Below are positions 7,800 through 16,507 of a stretch of 64,000 nucleotides of DNA, in pieces. Source of the DNA: Anaerostipes sp. 992a. Its GTDB lineage: Bacteria > Bacillota > Clostridia > Lachnospirales > Lachnospiraceae. The notes under the pieces are model-generated. The model had not been told where the DNA came from. It searched no databases and saw nothing but the letters and a program-made list of their open reading frames with translations. Position 1 is the stretch's first letter; every line of letters begins with the position of its first letter. The position numbers and the translations under genes were made by a program. The stretch spans positions 282,001 through 346,000 of the forward strand of contig NZ_MJIG01000003.1 in the NCBI RefSeq assembly GCF_001940245.1. The letters run 5' to 3'.

Positions 7800-8366
7800 A
7801 TGCAAAGTAATTTTGAAAGAATGAGTGATGAACAAGTTCTAGAAGAAATTCGGTCAGGAAGCGAAGAGGCTATGGAATATTTGCTGAGAAAATATCTGAC
7901 CTTGATAAAAAAGACGGTGCGCAGATATTATCTGATCGGAGGAGAGGAAGAGGATCTTCTTCAGGAAGGTTATATTGGGCTGATCAAAGCCATACAGACA
8001 TTTAATCGGGAAAAGAATGACCGTTTTTATCCATTTGCAAAAATATGTATGGAGGGTCAGCTTTGCACTGCGGTAACTGCATCCAATCGAAAGAAGCATC
8101 ATCCATTAAATCATTCGCTTTCTATGGATGCGGCAGATTATCAGGAGTTTGAATCGCAAAAGGATAATCCTGAGAAGATTGTGTTGGCGAAAGAAATGGA
8201 AGAGGATCTGCTGGATGATATAAAAGAAAAGTTGAGTCCTTTGGAACGAAAGGTGATTCTTATGTACCTGCAGGGAATGTCTTCCCAGGAGATAGCTGTA
8301 CAGACAGGAAAATCCATGAAATCCATTGATAATGCTATCCAGAGGGCAAAGAAGAAATTGAAATAG
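7800..8366 (+). CDS. sigH: RNA polymerase sigma factor SigH (sporulation/stationary phase)
   Basis: 188 residues. Region 2 is recognisable (YYLIGGEEEDLLQEGYIGLIKAIQTF, residues about 40-70) and region 4 forms the HTH near the C-terminus (LSPLERKVILMYLQGMSSQEIAVQTGKSMKSIDNAIQRAKKKL). It matches the sigma-H family that starts the sporulation programme, and the position after rlmB is the same as in other Bacillota. It is shorter than B. subtilis SigH (218). A GGAGAAGG RBS lies just before the ATG. Its target promoters in this organism cannot be told from the window. Confidence 0.9.
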   Translation: MQSNFERMSDEQVLEEIRSGSEEAMEYLLRKYLTLIKKTVRRYYLIGGEEEDLLQEGYIGLIKAIQTFNREKNDRFYPFAKICMEGQLCTAVTASNRKKHHPLNHSLSMDAADYQEFESQKDNPEKIVLAKEMEEDLLDDIKEKLSPLERKVILMYLQGMSSQEIAVQTGKSMKSIDNAIQRAKKKLK

Positions 8367-8416
8367 TCTTATAACATATTTGACTTAAAAACTGGAAAGG
8401 AAAATTGAAGGATATT

Positions 8417-8875
8417 ATGAAGGTTATATTTTTAGATGTGGATGGTGTTATGAACAGTGTTCATAATGAATGGCTGGATTTGAAATGTGTAGACAATCTG
8501 AATATGATTGTCGAAGCAACTGGGGCAAAAGTCGTAATCTCATCCTCATGGCGAGATGGATGGTACAAAGAAGAAGATAAAAAATATATGGTTTCTCCGG
8601 AAATGGCAGCCCTAGAAGATGCTATGAATCGTCTGGGAATGGAGATTTATGATAAGACCAGACCTCAGCTTACTGGAGTCATGGATTTTCGAGGAAATCA
8701 GATCAAAGATTATTTGAAGGAGCATGATGGGGAAATAGAAGCTTTTGTTGTGATTGACGACTTGTTCTTCCCAGATTTTGGTCCGTTAAAAGACTGGCTG
8801 GTATTGACAGATTTTGATGAAGGTGGCTTGACTGTGGAAAAAGCACAAGAAGCAATTTATATTTTGAACAGATAA
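8417..8875 (+). CDS. HAD-like domain protein, function unknown
   Basis: 152 residues. The N-terminus FLDVDGVMNS supplies the HAD motif I aspartates (Asp7, Asp9), VVISSSWRD is motif II-like, and FVVIDDLFFPDF supplies motif IV acidic residues. This resembles the stand-alone HAD family seen in RNA-repair contexts, but no substrate can be assigned. The ATG at 8417 is preferred because the protein then starts directly before the HAD strand; a TTG 12 bp upstream (8405) is an alternative. The gene follows sigH by about 50 bp. Confidence 0.7.
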   Translation: MKVIFLDVDGVMNSVHNEWLDLKCVDNLNMIVEATGAKVVISSSWRDGWYKEEDKKYMVSPEMAALEDAMNRLGMEIYDKTRPQLTGVMDFRGNQIKDYLKEHDGEIEAFVVIDDLFFPDFGPLKDWLVLTDFDEGGLTVEKAQEAIYILNR

Positions 8876-8920
8876 AAAAATTTATAATACTGTGCTTTTA
8901 TAAATGGCATGAGACGAACT

Positions 8921-8990
8921 GCTTTCCTTTTTTCCATAACAGTTGGAAAGGTAAGTAAACTTCCCTACCAACTGTCATATGGAAAACAGT
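8921..8990. other. Long imperfect intergenic hairpin, candidate structured RNA
   Basis: Nested complementary blocks in an otherwise geneless stretch: TTTCCAT with ATGGAAA on the outside, CAGTTGG with CCAACTG inside, and AGG/CCT plus AAG/CTT toward the tip with a TAAA loop; an outermost ACTG/CAGT pair extends it. A TATAAT lies at 8883-8888, without a well-spaced -35. Strand is undetermined. No known RNA family is recognised. Confidence 0.4.
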
Positions 8991-9066
8991 CATCTTTGGT
9001 GCCTGAAGTAGTCTTATAGAAAAAAACAAAATGCAAAAAAATATTTGTGTTAGAAGAAAAAATATG

Positions 9067-9095
9067 TTGACATTTAGAATCACATGTGTTAACTT
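9067..9095 (+). promoter_or_regulatory. Promoter of tRNA-Thr
   Basis: A perfect TTGACA (9067-9072), 17 bp, TAACTT (9090-9095). The tRNA starts 11 bp after the -10, close to the expected start. Confidence 0.6.
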
Positions 9096-9105
9096 ATATA
9101 GGCAG

Positions 9106-9178
9106 GCTGCTATGGCACAGGAGGTAGCGCACCACATTGGTAGTGTGGAGGTCACCGGTTCGAATCCGGTTAGCAGCT
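9106..9178 (+). tRNA. tRNA-Thr (anticodon GGT)
   Basis: A 73-nt cloverleaf. The acceptor GCTGCTA (9106-9112) pairs with TAGCAGC (9171-9177) and the discriminator is T. The anticodon stem CCACA/TGTGG encloses loop TTGGTAG, giving GGT. The T arm contains CCGGTTCGAATCCGG. CCA is not encoded. Confidence 0.95.
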
Positions 9179-9187
9179 TTTTGTTTT

Positions 9188-9220
9188 AAGGAGCACTTAT
9201 GGTGCTTCTTTTTTTCTTTT
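9188..9220 (+). terminator. Intrinsic terminator of tRNA-Thr
   Basis: A 9-bp stem, AAGGAGCAC (9188-9196) with GTGCTTCTT (9202-9210), loop TTATG, then a long T/C tract. Confidence 0.85.
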
Positions 9221-9290
9221 TTATAATTTGATTTCCTATTTCATTCAATCGTGTTAAAATAAAAGTAGTAAAAATGAAAGGGGAATGGTT

Positions 9291-9893
9291 ATGGGAAAGG
9301 TAATTACAATCGGAAGAGAATATGGAAGTAATGGACGAAGAATTGCCAAAGCATTGTCTCAACGATTAGGAATTCACTATTACGATAAAGAGTTGATTCG
9401 TTTGGCGGAGAAGGAAAGTGATATTTCTTATGAAGAATTAATGAAGGTGGATGAAAAAAGGGCAAATCCGTGGCGATATGCAGTGGAAGATGATGTTCAG
9501 ATGGAACGAAGATTTCGGTTTGAACCAATGAATGATGTGTTGTTTCAGACTCAGCGGGATATTATTCTGAAACTGGCAGAGAATCAAGATTGTATCATTG
9601 TGGGACGATGTGCAAATCAGATCTTAAGTGATCATAAAAAGCGAAAAAGCATTTTTGTCTATGCGCCTTTGCAAAAACGGATTGAAACCATTATGGAACG
9701 TGCGGCTGTAGATGAAAAGAATGCCAGAACATTGATCAAGAAGATGGATAAACAGCGCCGTTATTACTACAATTATTATACGGACGGAAGATGGAACGAT
9801 ATGAAAGAATATGATTTATGTTTGGATAGTAGTAGATATTCAATGGATGAGATCGTGGATATCATAGCTACAGTTTATCATCAGATGGATTAA
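9291..9893 (+). CDS. Cytidylate-kinase-like family protein
   Basis: 200 residues. GREYGSNGRRIAKAL near the N-terminus is the degenerate P-loop of the cytidylate kinase-like family, with LIRLAEKESDISYEE and CIIVGRCANQIL as further family blocks. The C-terminal KQRRYYYNYYTDGRWNDMKEYDLCLDSSRY resembles the family's RRYYN..Y lid region. It may phosphorylate CMP or another small substrate; the true cmk is usually a different paralogue. The ATG at 9291 is chosen because it has correct spacing (7 nt) to AAAGGGG; an ATG at 9285 is too close. Confidence 0.75.
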   Translation: MGKVITIGREYGSNGRRIAKALSQRLGIHYYDKELIRLAEKESDISYEELMKVDEKRANPWRYAVEDDVQMERRFRFEPMNDVLFQTQRDIILKLAENQDCIIVGRCANQILSDHKKRKSIFVYAPLQKRIETIMERAAVDEKNARTLIKKMDKQRRYYYNYYTDGRWNDMKEYDLCLDSSRYSMDEIVDIIATVYHQMD

Positions 9894-9922
9894 AACCGTA
9901 TTCTTGAATTCAATAGCTGTAG

Positions 9923-9962
9923 GGGCTACCGCATTAACTCGTTAATGCGGCAGCTCTTTTTT
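9923..9962. terminator. Bidirectional terminator between convergent genes
   Basis: CCGCATTAA (9929-9937) pairs with TTAATGCGG (9942-9950) around CTCG, and the stem continues outward with GGGCT/AGCTC and a T run on the + strand. The - strand flippase stop codon (9942-9944) lies inside the stem. Confidence 0.8.
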
Positions 9963-11300
9963 GGGGTGATTTGCGACTTTTTGAATATGAATATAGTTTA
10001 GTAATACGAGTACAAAAGTACTGGTTAAAATTCCCCATATATATCCATTGATTCCGAAGCGTGGAATTGCAAGAAATATGAATAAAAGTCGTATGATGAT
10101 AGACAATATATTGTGAAAAAAGGTGAGATGAGTTTTTCCCATTCCATTCAGTATGCTGATAAAAATGGAAGAAAGATATAGGGCAGGGCATAAAAAGGAT
10201 AATAGCTTTAAGTATTCTCCAGCCGCGCTGTTGTGGAAGATGACAGTTCCCAATCCTGGTCCGAGAAAAAAGAATATGCCAGTAAAGAAAAGTCCCAGGA
10301 AAAAGCAACCATAGGTAGCTAAAGCAATGCTTCTGTTCATATGAGAACGATTGTTTTTTTCATAATCAGCTGAGATGGAAGGTAAAAGCATAGTTGCCAG
10401 TGAATTAGTCAGCGTTGATGGAAAGAACAAAAAGGGAAGCGTAATCCCTGTTAGGATCCCGTACAATTCCAATGACAATGTGTGGTTATGATAATAAAGC
10501 ATTAATTGCCCTGGAATCAGGATTGCTTCTACACTTTGCAGTAATGTCAGGCAAATGCGGTTTCCGGATAACGGAAGGCTGAGCAGTAAGAAATCTTTAA
10601 ACAGTAGCCTTTTTCTGCTTTCAGCAGTTGTTTTTTGCAGTTCTTCTTTCTGTAAAAGAAGCAGAATCAGAAGACAGGAAATAATTTCTCCAGCAGTTGT
10701 GCCAGCTGCAGCAAGCATTGCACCGGAACACTTTACGTAGAGAATGGTGGATGCAATAAGGAGAATGCTTCCAACTCGGGCAATCTGCTCTACAAGCTGG
10801 CAAACAGCAGGAACTGTAGAATTTCCGCAACCGATGTAATATCCATGGATACTTCCTTTTATGGATACAAAGGGAAGTGCAATGGCAAATAGCTGCAGGC
10901 AGCCGCTGGCAGACGGAGTGGAAAAAATATGGATACTGATCCTGTTCGCAAAAAGGAATAAGGAGATGGATAACAGCATGGATAGGCTCAGACAGAAAAA
11001 GAGTGTGAGTTGTAACAGAAATCGGATGTTTCCGCGGTTGGAAAAGGCCTTTTGTGCAGCTACCAGTTTGGACAGACCGATTTCAAATCCCTGGCAGCAG
11101 ATAGAAAAGCACAGAAGGTAGACAGGAAAAACCATCTGATAAATCCCAAGCTCTTTCGCACCAATTACTCTGGATAAAAATATTCTATTATAGAAACCAA
11201 TCATGCGGGCTAATAAGCCGGCTAGGGTTAATACGAGGGTTCCCTGTATAACGGGATGTTTTTCTTTCATAGGAAATTTTTCAAACCTTCTTTTTATCAT
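9942..11300 (-). CDS. SpoVB-like polysaccharide/lipid flippase (MOP superfamily)
   Basis: A 452-residue polytopic membrane protein with about a dozen hydrophobic segments. The N-terminal VIQGTLVLTLAGLLARMIGFYNRIFLSRVIGAKELGIYQMVFPVYLL is the typical start of the stage V sporulation protein B/MurJ-related family. These proteins flip lipid-linked precursors, for the spore cortex in SpoVB or for surface polysaccharides. It is the only - strand gene in the first 16 kb and is convergent with the kinase-like gene. No obvious RBS precedes the chosen start, so an ATG 10 codons in is possible. Confidence 0.82.
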   Translation of the reverse strand: MIKRRFEKFPMKEKHPVIQGTLVLTLAGLLARMIGFYNRIFLSRVIGAKELGIYQMVFPVYLLCFSICCQGFEIGLSKLVAAQKAFSNRGNIRFLLQLTLFFCLSLSMLLSISLFLFANRISIHIFSTPSASGCLQLFAIALPFVSIKGSIHGYYIGCGNSTVPAVCQLVEQIARVGSILLIASTILYVKCSGAMLAAAGTTAGEIISCLLILLLLQKEELQKTTAESRKRLLFKDFLLLSLPLSGNRICLTLLQSVEAILIPGQLMLYYHNHTLSLELYGILTGITLPFLFFPSTLTNSLATMLLPSISADYEKNNRSHMNRSIALATYGCFFLGLFFTGIFFFLGPGLGTVIFHNSAAGEYLKLLSFLCPALYLSSIFISILNGMGKTHLTFFHNILSIIIRLLFIFLAIPRFGINGYIWGILTSTFVLVLLNYIHIQKVANHPKKELPH

Positions 11301-11346
11301 TCTATGAGAAAAGGAGAGAAAGATATGAAAGTTTTTAAAATTTGTA

Positions 11347-11375
11347 TTGACTCATAAAACATAGTATGTTAGTAT
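11347..11375 (+). promoter_or_regulatory. Promoter of the iscS-iscU-mnmA operon
   Basis: TTGACT (11347-11352), 17 bp, TAGTAT (11370-11375), about 45 bp before the iscS start. No clear operator was seen. Confidence 0.65.
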
Positions 11376-11419
11376 GAATTAAAATCATAGTACATAAATA
11401 GGAAAAAGGAGTAACAGTT

Positions 11420-12598
11420 ATGGAACGTTTTGTATATATGGATAATGCAGCAACAACAAAAGTAAGACCAGAAGTGTTGGAAGCAATGCTTCCTTATTAT
11501 AAAGAAAACTTTGGAAATCCATCCAGCATCTATCGCTTTTCTGCAATTGGGAAAAAGGCCATTGATGATGCGAGAGATATTGTAGCAAAATCTCTGGGAG
11601 CAAAAGATACAGAGATTTATTTTACCGGAGGGGGTTCAGAAGGAGATAACTGGGCGATCAAAGGTATTGCCGATGCTTATGCATCAAAAGGAAAGCACAT
11701 TATTACATCCAAAATCGAGCATCATGCAGTTCTGCATACGTGTGAATACTTGGAAAAGCATGGGTATGAAGTCACCTATCTGGATGTGGATGAGGATGGA
11801 GTTGTATCTTTAGAGCAACTGGAAAAGGAAATCCGTCCAGATACTATTTTGATTTCTATCATGTATGCCAACAATGAGATTGGAACCATTCAGCCGATCA
11901 GAGAGATTGGAGCGATCGCAAAGGAACATCAGATTATCTTCCATACCGATGCCGTACAGGCTTATGGACAGATTCCGATCAACGTGGATGAAGATAACAT
12001 TGACTTATTAAGTGTCAGCAGTCATAAGTTAAATGGGCCAAAAGGAGTCGGAATGCTTTATATTAGAAATGGCATTAAGATTGGTTCCTTTATTCATGGT
12101 GGAGCTCAGGAACGCCATCGTCGTGCAGGAACGGAAAATGTTCCGGGAATCGTCGGTTTTGGAAAGGCTGTTCAGATTGCTATGGACACAATGGAAGAAA
12201 GAGAAAAACAGGAAATAAAAATCAGAGATTATGGAATTGATAGAATCTTAAAGGAAATACCATATTGCCGTTTGAACGGACATCGGGAACAGAGACTTCC
12301 TAATAATATTAATATCAGCTATCAGTTCATTGAAGGGGAATCTTTGCTGATTATGCTGGATATGGCTGGAATCTGTGGTTCAAGTGGATCTGCCTGCACA
12401 TCTGGATCTTTAGATCCTTCTCATGTGCTTCTGGCAATTGGTCTGCCTCATGAAATCGCTCATGGCTCTTTGCGATTGACGATCAGCCATGAAACGACAA
12501 AAGAGGATATGGACTATGTAATTGATAATTTAAAAGAGATCGTTCAGAAATTAAGAGCGATGTCACCATTATATGAAGATTTTATCAAAGCAAATTAA
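11420..12598 (+). CDS. iscS: Cysteine desulfurase (NifS/IscS type)
   Basis: A 392-residue PLP enzyme that takes sulfur from cysteine for Fe-S clusters and tRNA thiolation. The start MDNAATTKVRPEV, the PLP-contacting SKIEHHAVLHTCEYL, the Schiff-base lysine Lys203 in SSHKLNGPKGVG, the RRAGTENVPGIVG segment and the persulfide cysteine Cys326 in GSACTSGSLDPSHVL are all present. It is followed 15 bp later by the scaffold iscU and then mnmA, so its sulfur probably goes to both clusters and tRNA 2-thiouridine. Confidence 0.95.
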   Translation: MERFVYMDNAATTKVRPEVLEAMLPYYKENFGNPSSIYRFSAIGKKAIDDARDIVAKSLGAKDTEIYFTGGGSEGDNWAIKGIADAYASKGKHIITSKIEHHAVLHTCEYLEKHGYEVTYLDVDEDGVVSLEQLEKEIRPDTILISIMYANNEIGTIQPIREIGAIAKEHQIIFHTDAVQAYGQIPINVDEDNIDLLSVSSHKLNGPKGVGMLYIRNGIKIGSFIHGGAQERHRRAGTENVPGIVGFGKAVQIAMDTMEEREKQEIKIRDYGIDRILKEIPYCRLNGHREQRLPNNINISYQFIEGESLLIMLDMAGICGSSGSACTSGSLDPSHVLLAIGLPHEIAHGSLRLTISHETTKEDMDYVIDNLKEIVQKLRAMSPLYEDFIKAN

Positions 12599-12613
12599 CA
12601 GGAGGAATAGAAT

Positions 12614-13036
12614 ATGTACAGTGAAAAAGTAATGGATCATTTTCAGCATCCTAGAAATATGGGAGAGATTGAAAACCCAAGTGGAGTTGGAACAGTAGGA
12701 AACGCAAAATGCGGAGATATTATGAGAATATATCTGGATATTGATGAGAATCAGATTATTCGGGACGTAAAATTTAAAACATTTGGATGCGGTGCTGCAG
12801 TAGCAACCAGCAGCATGGCAACAGAACTGGTAAAAGGCAAAAGCGTTAATGAAGCTTTAAAAGTTACCAATAAAGCAGTAATGGAAGCACTTGACGGACT
12901 TCCACCTGTTAAGGTACACTGTTCTTTGTTGGCGGAAGAATCCATTCATGCAGCCTTATGGGATTATGCACAGAAGAATGGTATTCAGATTGAAGGATTA
13001 AAACCGCCAAAAAAGGACATACATGAAGACGAATAG
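12614..13036 (+). CDS. iscU: Fe-S cluster scaffold protein (NifU N-terminal/IscU)
   Basis: 140 residues with the three conserved cysteines: Cys33 in NAKCGDIM (with Asp35), Cys59 in [12 protein letters not shown] and Cys103 in [10 protein letters not shown]. It receives sulfur from the adjacent cysteine desulfurase and assembles clusters. The C-terminal [13 protein letters not shown] tail is dispensable. GGAGG precedes the ATG. No C-terminal NifU (Nfu) domain is fused. Confidence 0.95.
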   Translation: MYSEKVMDHFQHPRNMGEIENPSGVGTVGNAKCGDIMRIYLDIDENQIIRDVKFKTFGCGAAVATSSMATELVKGKSVNEALKVTNKAVMEALDGLPPVKVHCSLLAEESIHAALWDYAQKNGIQIEGLKPPKKDIHEDE

Positions 13037-13056
13037 AAAATAGATGGAGGAAACTC

Positions 13057-14139
13057 ATGGGGAAAAAAGTAGTCATAGGAATGTCAGGTGGTGTTGATTC
13101 ATCTGTTGCAGCATATCTTCTGAAGCAGAAGGGATACGATGTGATCGGTGTTACCATGCAGATTTGGCAGGAGGAAGCAGACAATATCCAGGAAGAAAAC
13201 GGTGGATGCTGCGGGTTATCAGCGGTTCATGATGCCAGAAGGGTAGCCGATCAGCTGGAGATACCATATTATGTAATGAATTTTCGCAAGGAATTTAAGG
13301 AGAATGTCATTGACTACTTTGTCCATGAATATCTGGAGGCTCGTACGCCCAATCCTTGTATAGCCTGCAACCGTTATGTAAAGTGGGAAGCATTGCTTAA
13401 ACGTTCTTTGGATATTGGAGCAGATTATATTGCGACAGGGCATTACGCAAGGGTTATACAGCTGCCAAATGGAAGATATACCCTGAAGCAGTCTGTAACT
13501 CAAGCAAAAGATCAGACCTATGCACTGTTTAATTTGACACAGGATCAGCTTTCTCATACGTTAATGCCAGTAGGGGACTATTCAAAGGATCAGATTCGAA
13601 AGATTGCGGAAGAGATTCACTTGATGGTAGCGAACAAGCCGGATAGTCAGGAAATTTGCTTTGTACCAGATGATGATTATGCGAATTTCATTAAAGAAGA
13701 GACAGGAACAGAAATTCCAGAAGGCAACTTTGTAGATTTAGATGGCAATATATTGGGACGGCATAAAGGAATTATTCATTATACCATTGGACAGAGAAAG
13801 GGACTTGGACTTGCTCTGGGAAGGCCAGTCTTTGTTGTGGACATTAAGAAAGAGACCAACGAGGTAGTCATCGGGGACAATAAAGATGTCTTTGCCAAAG
13901 GACTGCTGGCTGATAAGGTGAATTTTATGTCCATTGCTTCTCTGGAAGGAGAAATGCGAGTGCGAGCAAAAGTGCGTTACAATCATCGTGGTGCTGACTG
14001 TACGATACGTATGGTTGGTAAGGACCAGATTGAGTGTATCTTTGATGAGCCTCAGAGAGCAATTACCCCGGGACAGGCAGTCGTATTCTATGAAGAAGAC
14101 TATGTGGTTGGCGGAGCCATCATTAAAAAAAGACAATAA
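13057..14139 (+). CDS. mnmA: tRNA 2-thiouridine(34) synthase MnmA
   Basis: 360 residues. The PP-loop ATP site [15 protein letters not shown] begins at residue 8. The two redox cysteines are Cys101 ([12 protein letters not shown]) and Cys201 ([12 protein letters not shown]); GHYARV and the [11 protein letters not shown] block are also typical. It adds sulfur at C2 of wobble uridine in Lys, Glu and Gln tRNAs. It sits at the end of the desulfurase operon, which supplies the sulfur. Confidence 0.97.
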   Translation: MGKKVVIGMSGGVDSSVAAYLLKQKGYDVIGVTMQIWQEEADNIQEENGGCCGLSAVHDARRVADQLEIPYYVMNFRKEFKENVIDYFVHEYLEARTPNPCIACNRYVKWEALLKRSLDIGADYIATGHYARVIQLPNGRYTLKQSVTQAKDQTYALFNLTQDQLSHTLMPVGDYSKDQIRKIAEEIHLMVANKPDSQEICFVPDDDYANFIKEETGTEIPEGNFVDLDGNILGRHKGIIHYTIGQRKGLGLALGRPVFVVDIKKETNEVVIGDNKDVFAKGLLADKVNFMSIASLEGEMRVRAKVRYNHRGADCTIRMVGKDQIECIFDEPQRAITPGQAVVFYEEDYVVGGAIIKKRQ

Positions 14140-14185
14140 TCGTTCAGGAAAATATTCCTTAAAAGATTGGACTCTGATACAACGA

Positions 14186-14219
14186 GAGCGGATGAGAATG
14201 CTATTTCATCCGCTTTTTT
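14186..14219 (+). terminator. Terminator after mnmA
   Basis: AGCGGATGA (14187-14195) pairs with TCATCCGCT (14206-14214), followed by six T. Confidence 0.85.
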
Positions 14220-14230
14220 CATTATATAGA

Positions 14231-14259
14231 TTGGCTGTTTTTTCAAAAGGGAGTATAAT
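14231..14259 (+). promoter_or_regulatory. Promoter of the beta-CASP nuclease gene
   Basis: TTGGCT (14231-14236), 17 bp, TATAAT (14254-14259). Confidence 0.65.
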
Positions 14260-14319
14260 GATAACAAGGAAACTGATTGACTTGAGTATATGACTGGATA
14301 ATAGAAGGGAAGGGTGTTT

Positions 14320-15924
14320 ATGAAGCTGATGTTTTCGGGGGCAGCTCATGAAGTGACTGGAAGCTGTCATTATTTAGAAGCAGCGGGAGTAAAGATGCTG
14401 ATTGACTGCGGCATGGAGCAGGGAGTGGATTACTATGTAAACCAGGAGATTCCTACAGTGCCAAGTGAACTGGACTATGTGCTGTTGACACATGCCCATG
14501 TGGATCATTCTGGAATGCTTCCTCTTTTATACGGAAGAGGATTTCGTGGACAGATTCTATGTACAGAAGCAACGAAAGAATTATGTGATATTATGCTTCG
14601 TGATAGTGCTCATATTCAACAGTTTGAAACTGAGTGGAAGAATCGAAAAGCACGAAGGGCTGGCAAACCAGAGATGGAACCAGTCTATACGATGGATGAT
14701 GCGATTGGTGCCATAGGATTATTTAATGGATACCCATATGATGAAATCATACAAATTGCAGAAGGAGTCGAGATTCGTTTCAAAGACATTGGGCATCTGC
14801 TTGGCTCTTCCAGCATTGAAGTGTGGGCAACGGAAGAAGGAGTTACCAAGAAGATTGTATTTTCAGGGGATATTGGAAATAGCGACCAGCCGATACTAAA
14901 AAATCCTAAATATACGCAAGATGCGGATTATGTGGTTATGGAGGCTACTTATGGTGATAGATATCATGAAAAGCATCCAGATTATGTATATGAGTTGTCC
15001 AAGATTATTCAGGAGACATTAGACCGGGGAGGAAATCTGGTCATACCATCTTTTGCCGTAGGGAGAACACAGGAACTTCTCTATTATATTCGGCAGATTA
15101 AAGAAGAGAAACTGGTGACTGGGCATGGAAATTTTCCTGTTTATGTGGACAGTCCGATGGCCATTGAGGCAACGACGATCTTTAATAAGAATGTAGCGGA
15201 GTGTTTTGACGAGGAAGCCATGGGATTGATCATGCAGGGAATCAATCCGCTCACTTTTGAAGGGCTGAAATTATCCGTAACCAGTGAGGAAAGTAAGGAG
15301 ATCAATTTTGATAAACAGCCAAAAGTGATCATATCTGCATCTGGTATGTGCGAGGCAGGAAGAATCAGACATCATTTGAAGCACAATTTGTGGAAACCGA
15401 CATCGACGATTCTTTTTGTGGGCTATCAGGCAATCAATACACTTGGAAGAGCGTTGATAGAAGGAACGAAAGAAGTAAAGCTATTTGGTGAGACAATACA
15501 GGTATCTGCAAAAATTCTTCGATTGGAAGGAATGAGTGGTCATGCGGATAAAGCAGGACTGATTAAATGGATCACTTCATTTGAACAAAAACCAAAAGTT
15601 GTTTTTGTTGTTCATGGAGAGGATACAGTGTGTGATATTTTTGCAGAGACGTTGGAAAAAGAATATGGATTGTGTGCGTATGCACCATACTCCGGGGCAG
15701 AATATGATCTGATTGCAGGACGATGGATCAGAGAAGGAGAGCGTATTCCGGTTCCTAAGGCTGAAAAAGCAGGCAAAAAAGCACCATCTGGTGTATATGC
15801 ACGTTTACTTGCAGCAGGACAGAGATTGATGACGGTAATTAAACATAACGAAGGCGGTGCGAATAAGGATTTGGCCAAATTTGCAGATCAGATTCATGCA
15901 TTGTGTGATAAATGGGATCGATAG
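14320..15924 (+). CDS. MBL-fold/beta-CASP ribonuclease-like protein
   Basis: 534 residues. The metallo-beta-lactamase signature THAHVDHSGMLP (His58, His60, Asp62, His63) is followed by the beta-CASP region (VIPSFAVGRTQELLYYI, SGMCEAGRIRHHLKHNL, VGYQAINTLGRAL) and GMSGHADKAGL with the last metal histidine. Such proteins are RNA endo/exonucleases related to CPSF-73 and to bacterial YSH1-like enzymes. There is no KH domain, so it is not the archaeal type. About 90 C-terminal residues after the MBL core are of unknown role. The ATG at 14320 is chosen over a GTG at 14314, which overlaps the GAAGGGAAGGG RBS. Confidence 0.88.
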   Translation: MKLMFSGAAHEVTGSCHYLEAAGVKMLIDCGMEQGVDYYVNQEIPTVPSELDYVLLTHAHVDHSGMLPLLYGRGFRGQILCTEATKELCDIMLRDSAHIQQFETEWKNRKARRAGKPEMEPVYTMDDAIGAIGLFNGYPYDEIIQIAEGVEIRFKDIGHLLGSSSIEVWATEEGVTKKIVFSGDIGNSDQPILKNPKYTQDADYVVMEATYGDRYHEKHPDYVYELSKIIQETLDRGGNLVIPSFAVGRTQELLYYIRQIKEEKLVTGHGNFPVYVDSPMAIEATTIFNKNVAECFDEEAMGLIMQGINPLTFEGLKLSVTSEESKEINFDKQPKVIISASGMCEAGRIRHHLKHNLWKPTSTILFVGYQAINTLGRALIEGTKEVKLFGETIQVSAKILRLEGMSGHADKAGLIKWITSFEQKPKVVFVVHGEDTVCDIFAETLEKEYGLCAYAPYSGAEYDLIAGRWIREGERIPVPKAEKAGKKAPSGVYARLLAAGQRLMTVIKHNEGGANKDLAKFADQIHALCDKWDR

Positions 15925-15940
15925 AAGGAGCAGATAAAAG

Positions 15941-16507
15941 ATGGAACAGAGACCACGGTTAAAAGGAATGCACAAGATCAGTAATGGAAAATTTTTAAAA
16001 AGCTACCGGCTGGAGTATGAAACATCGGAAGGGAAAAAGAAATATTATGAGATGGTAAGCCGTTCGGAGCTGACGAAAAAAAGCCATTTAGGAAGGGAAA
16101 ATAGTGGAATTTCAGCCGTGGTATTTTGTGGGGACCGATTGTTGTTGCTCAAAGAGTACCGGATGGCAGTGGGAGATTATGTTATGAATCTGGTCGGTGG
16201 CATGCTGGAGCCGGGAGAAAGTCTGGAAGATTGTGTAAAACGAGAGGTAATGGAGGAAACGGGATTGTCAATTGTAAAGATCAAAGAAGTTCTTCCTCCT
16301 GCATTTGCAGCAGTTGCCATCTGTGATATTAAGACCAGCCTAGTGATTGCTGAGGCAGCGGGAGAGCTAAAAGAATGGGATGAAAAAGAGAATATTTATC
16401 CCGGACTGTATACAAGAGAAGAAGCCAGCGAATTGCTTAGGACAGAAAAGTTCGCTGCCCGCTGCCAGATGATTACCTATTATTTTGCCAAAGGGCATCA
16501 TTTATAA
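15941..16507 (+). CDS. Nudix hydrolase (ADP-ribose pyrophosphatase type)
   Basis: 188 residues with a complete Nudix box: GGMLEPGESLEDCVKREVMEETGL (G-x5-E-x7-R-E-x2-E-E-x-G), positions about 87-110. The N-terminal beta-rich part and the length resemble ADP-ribose/NDP-sugar pyrophosphatases, but the substrate is uncertain. It is 16 bp downstream of the beta-CASP gene and overlaps the convergent nitrilase gene by 6 bp at the 3' end. Confidence 0.88.
   Translation: MEQRPRLKGMHKISNGKFLKSYRLEYETSEGKKKYYEMVSRSELTKKSHLGRENSGISAVVFCGDRLLLLKEYRMAVGDYVMNLVGGMLEPGESLEDCVKREVMEETGLSIVKIKEVLPPAFAAVAICDIKTSLVIAEAAGELKEWDEKENIYPGLYTREEASELLRTEKFAARCQMITYYFAKGHHL

Noticed and set aside
8898-9155. 85-aa - strand reading frame crossing tRNA-Thr
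   Set aside because: It overlaps a tRNA, and the product matches no family I recognise. A remnant coding sequence of a mobile element cannot be excluded, but the hairpin reading explains the sequence better.
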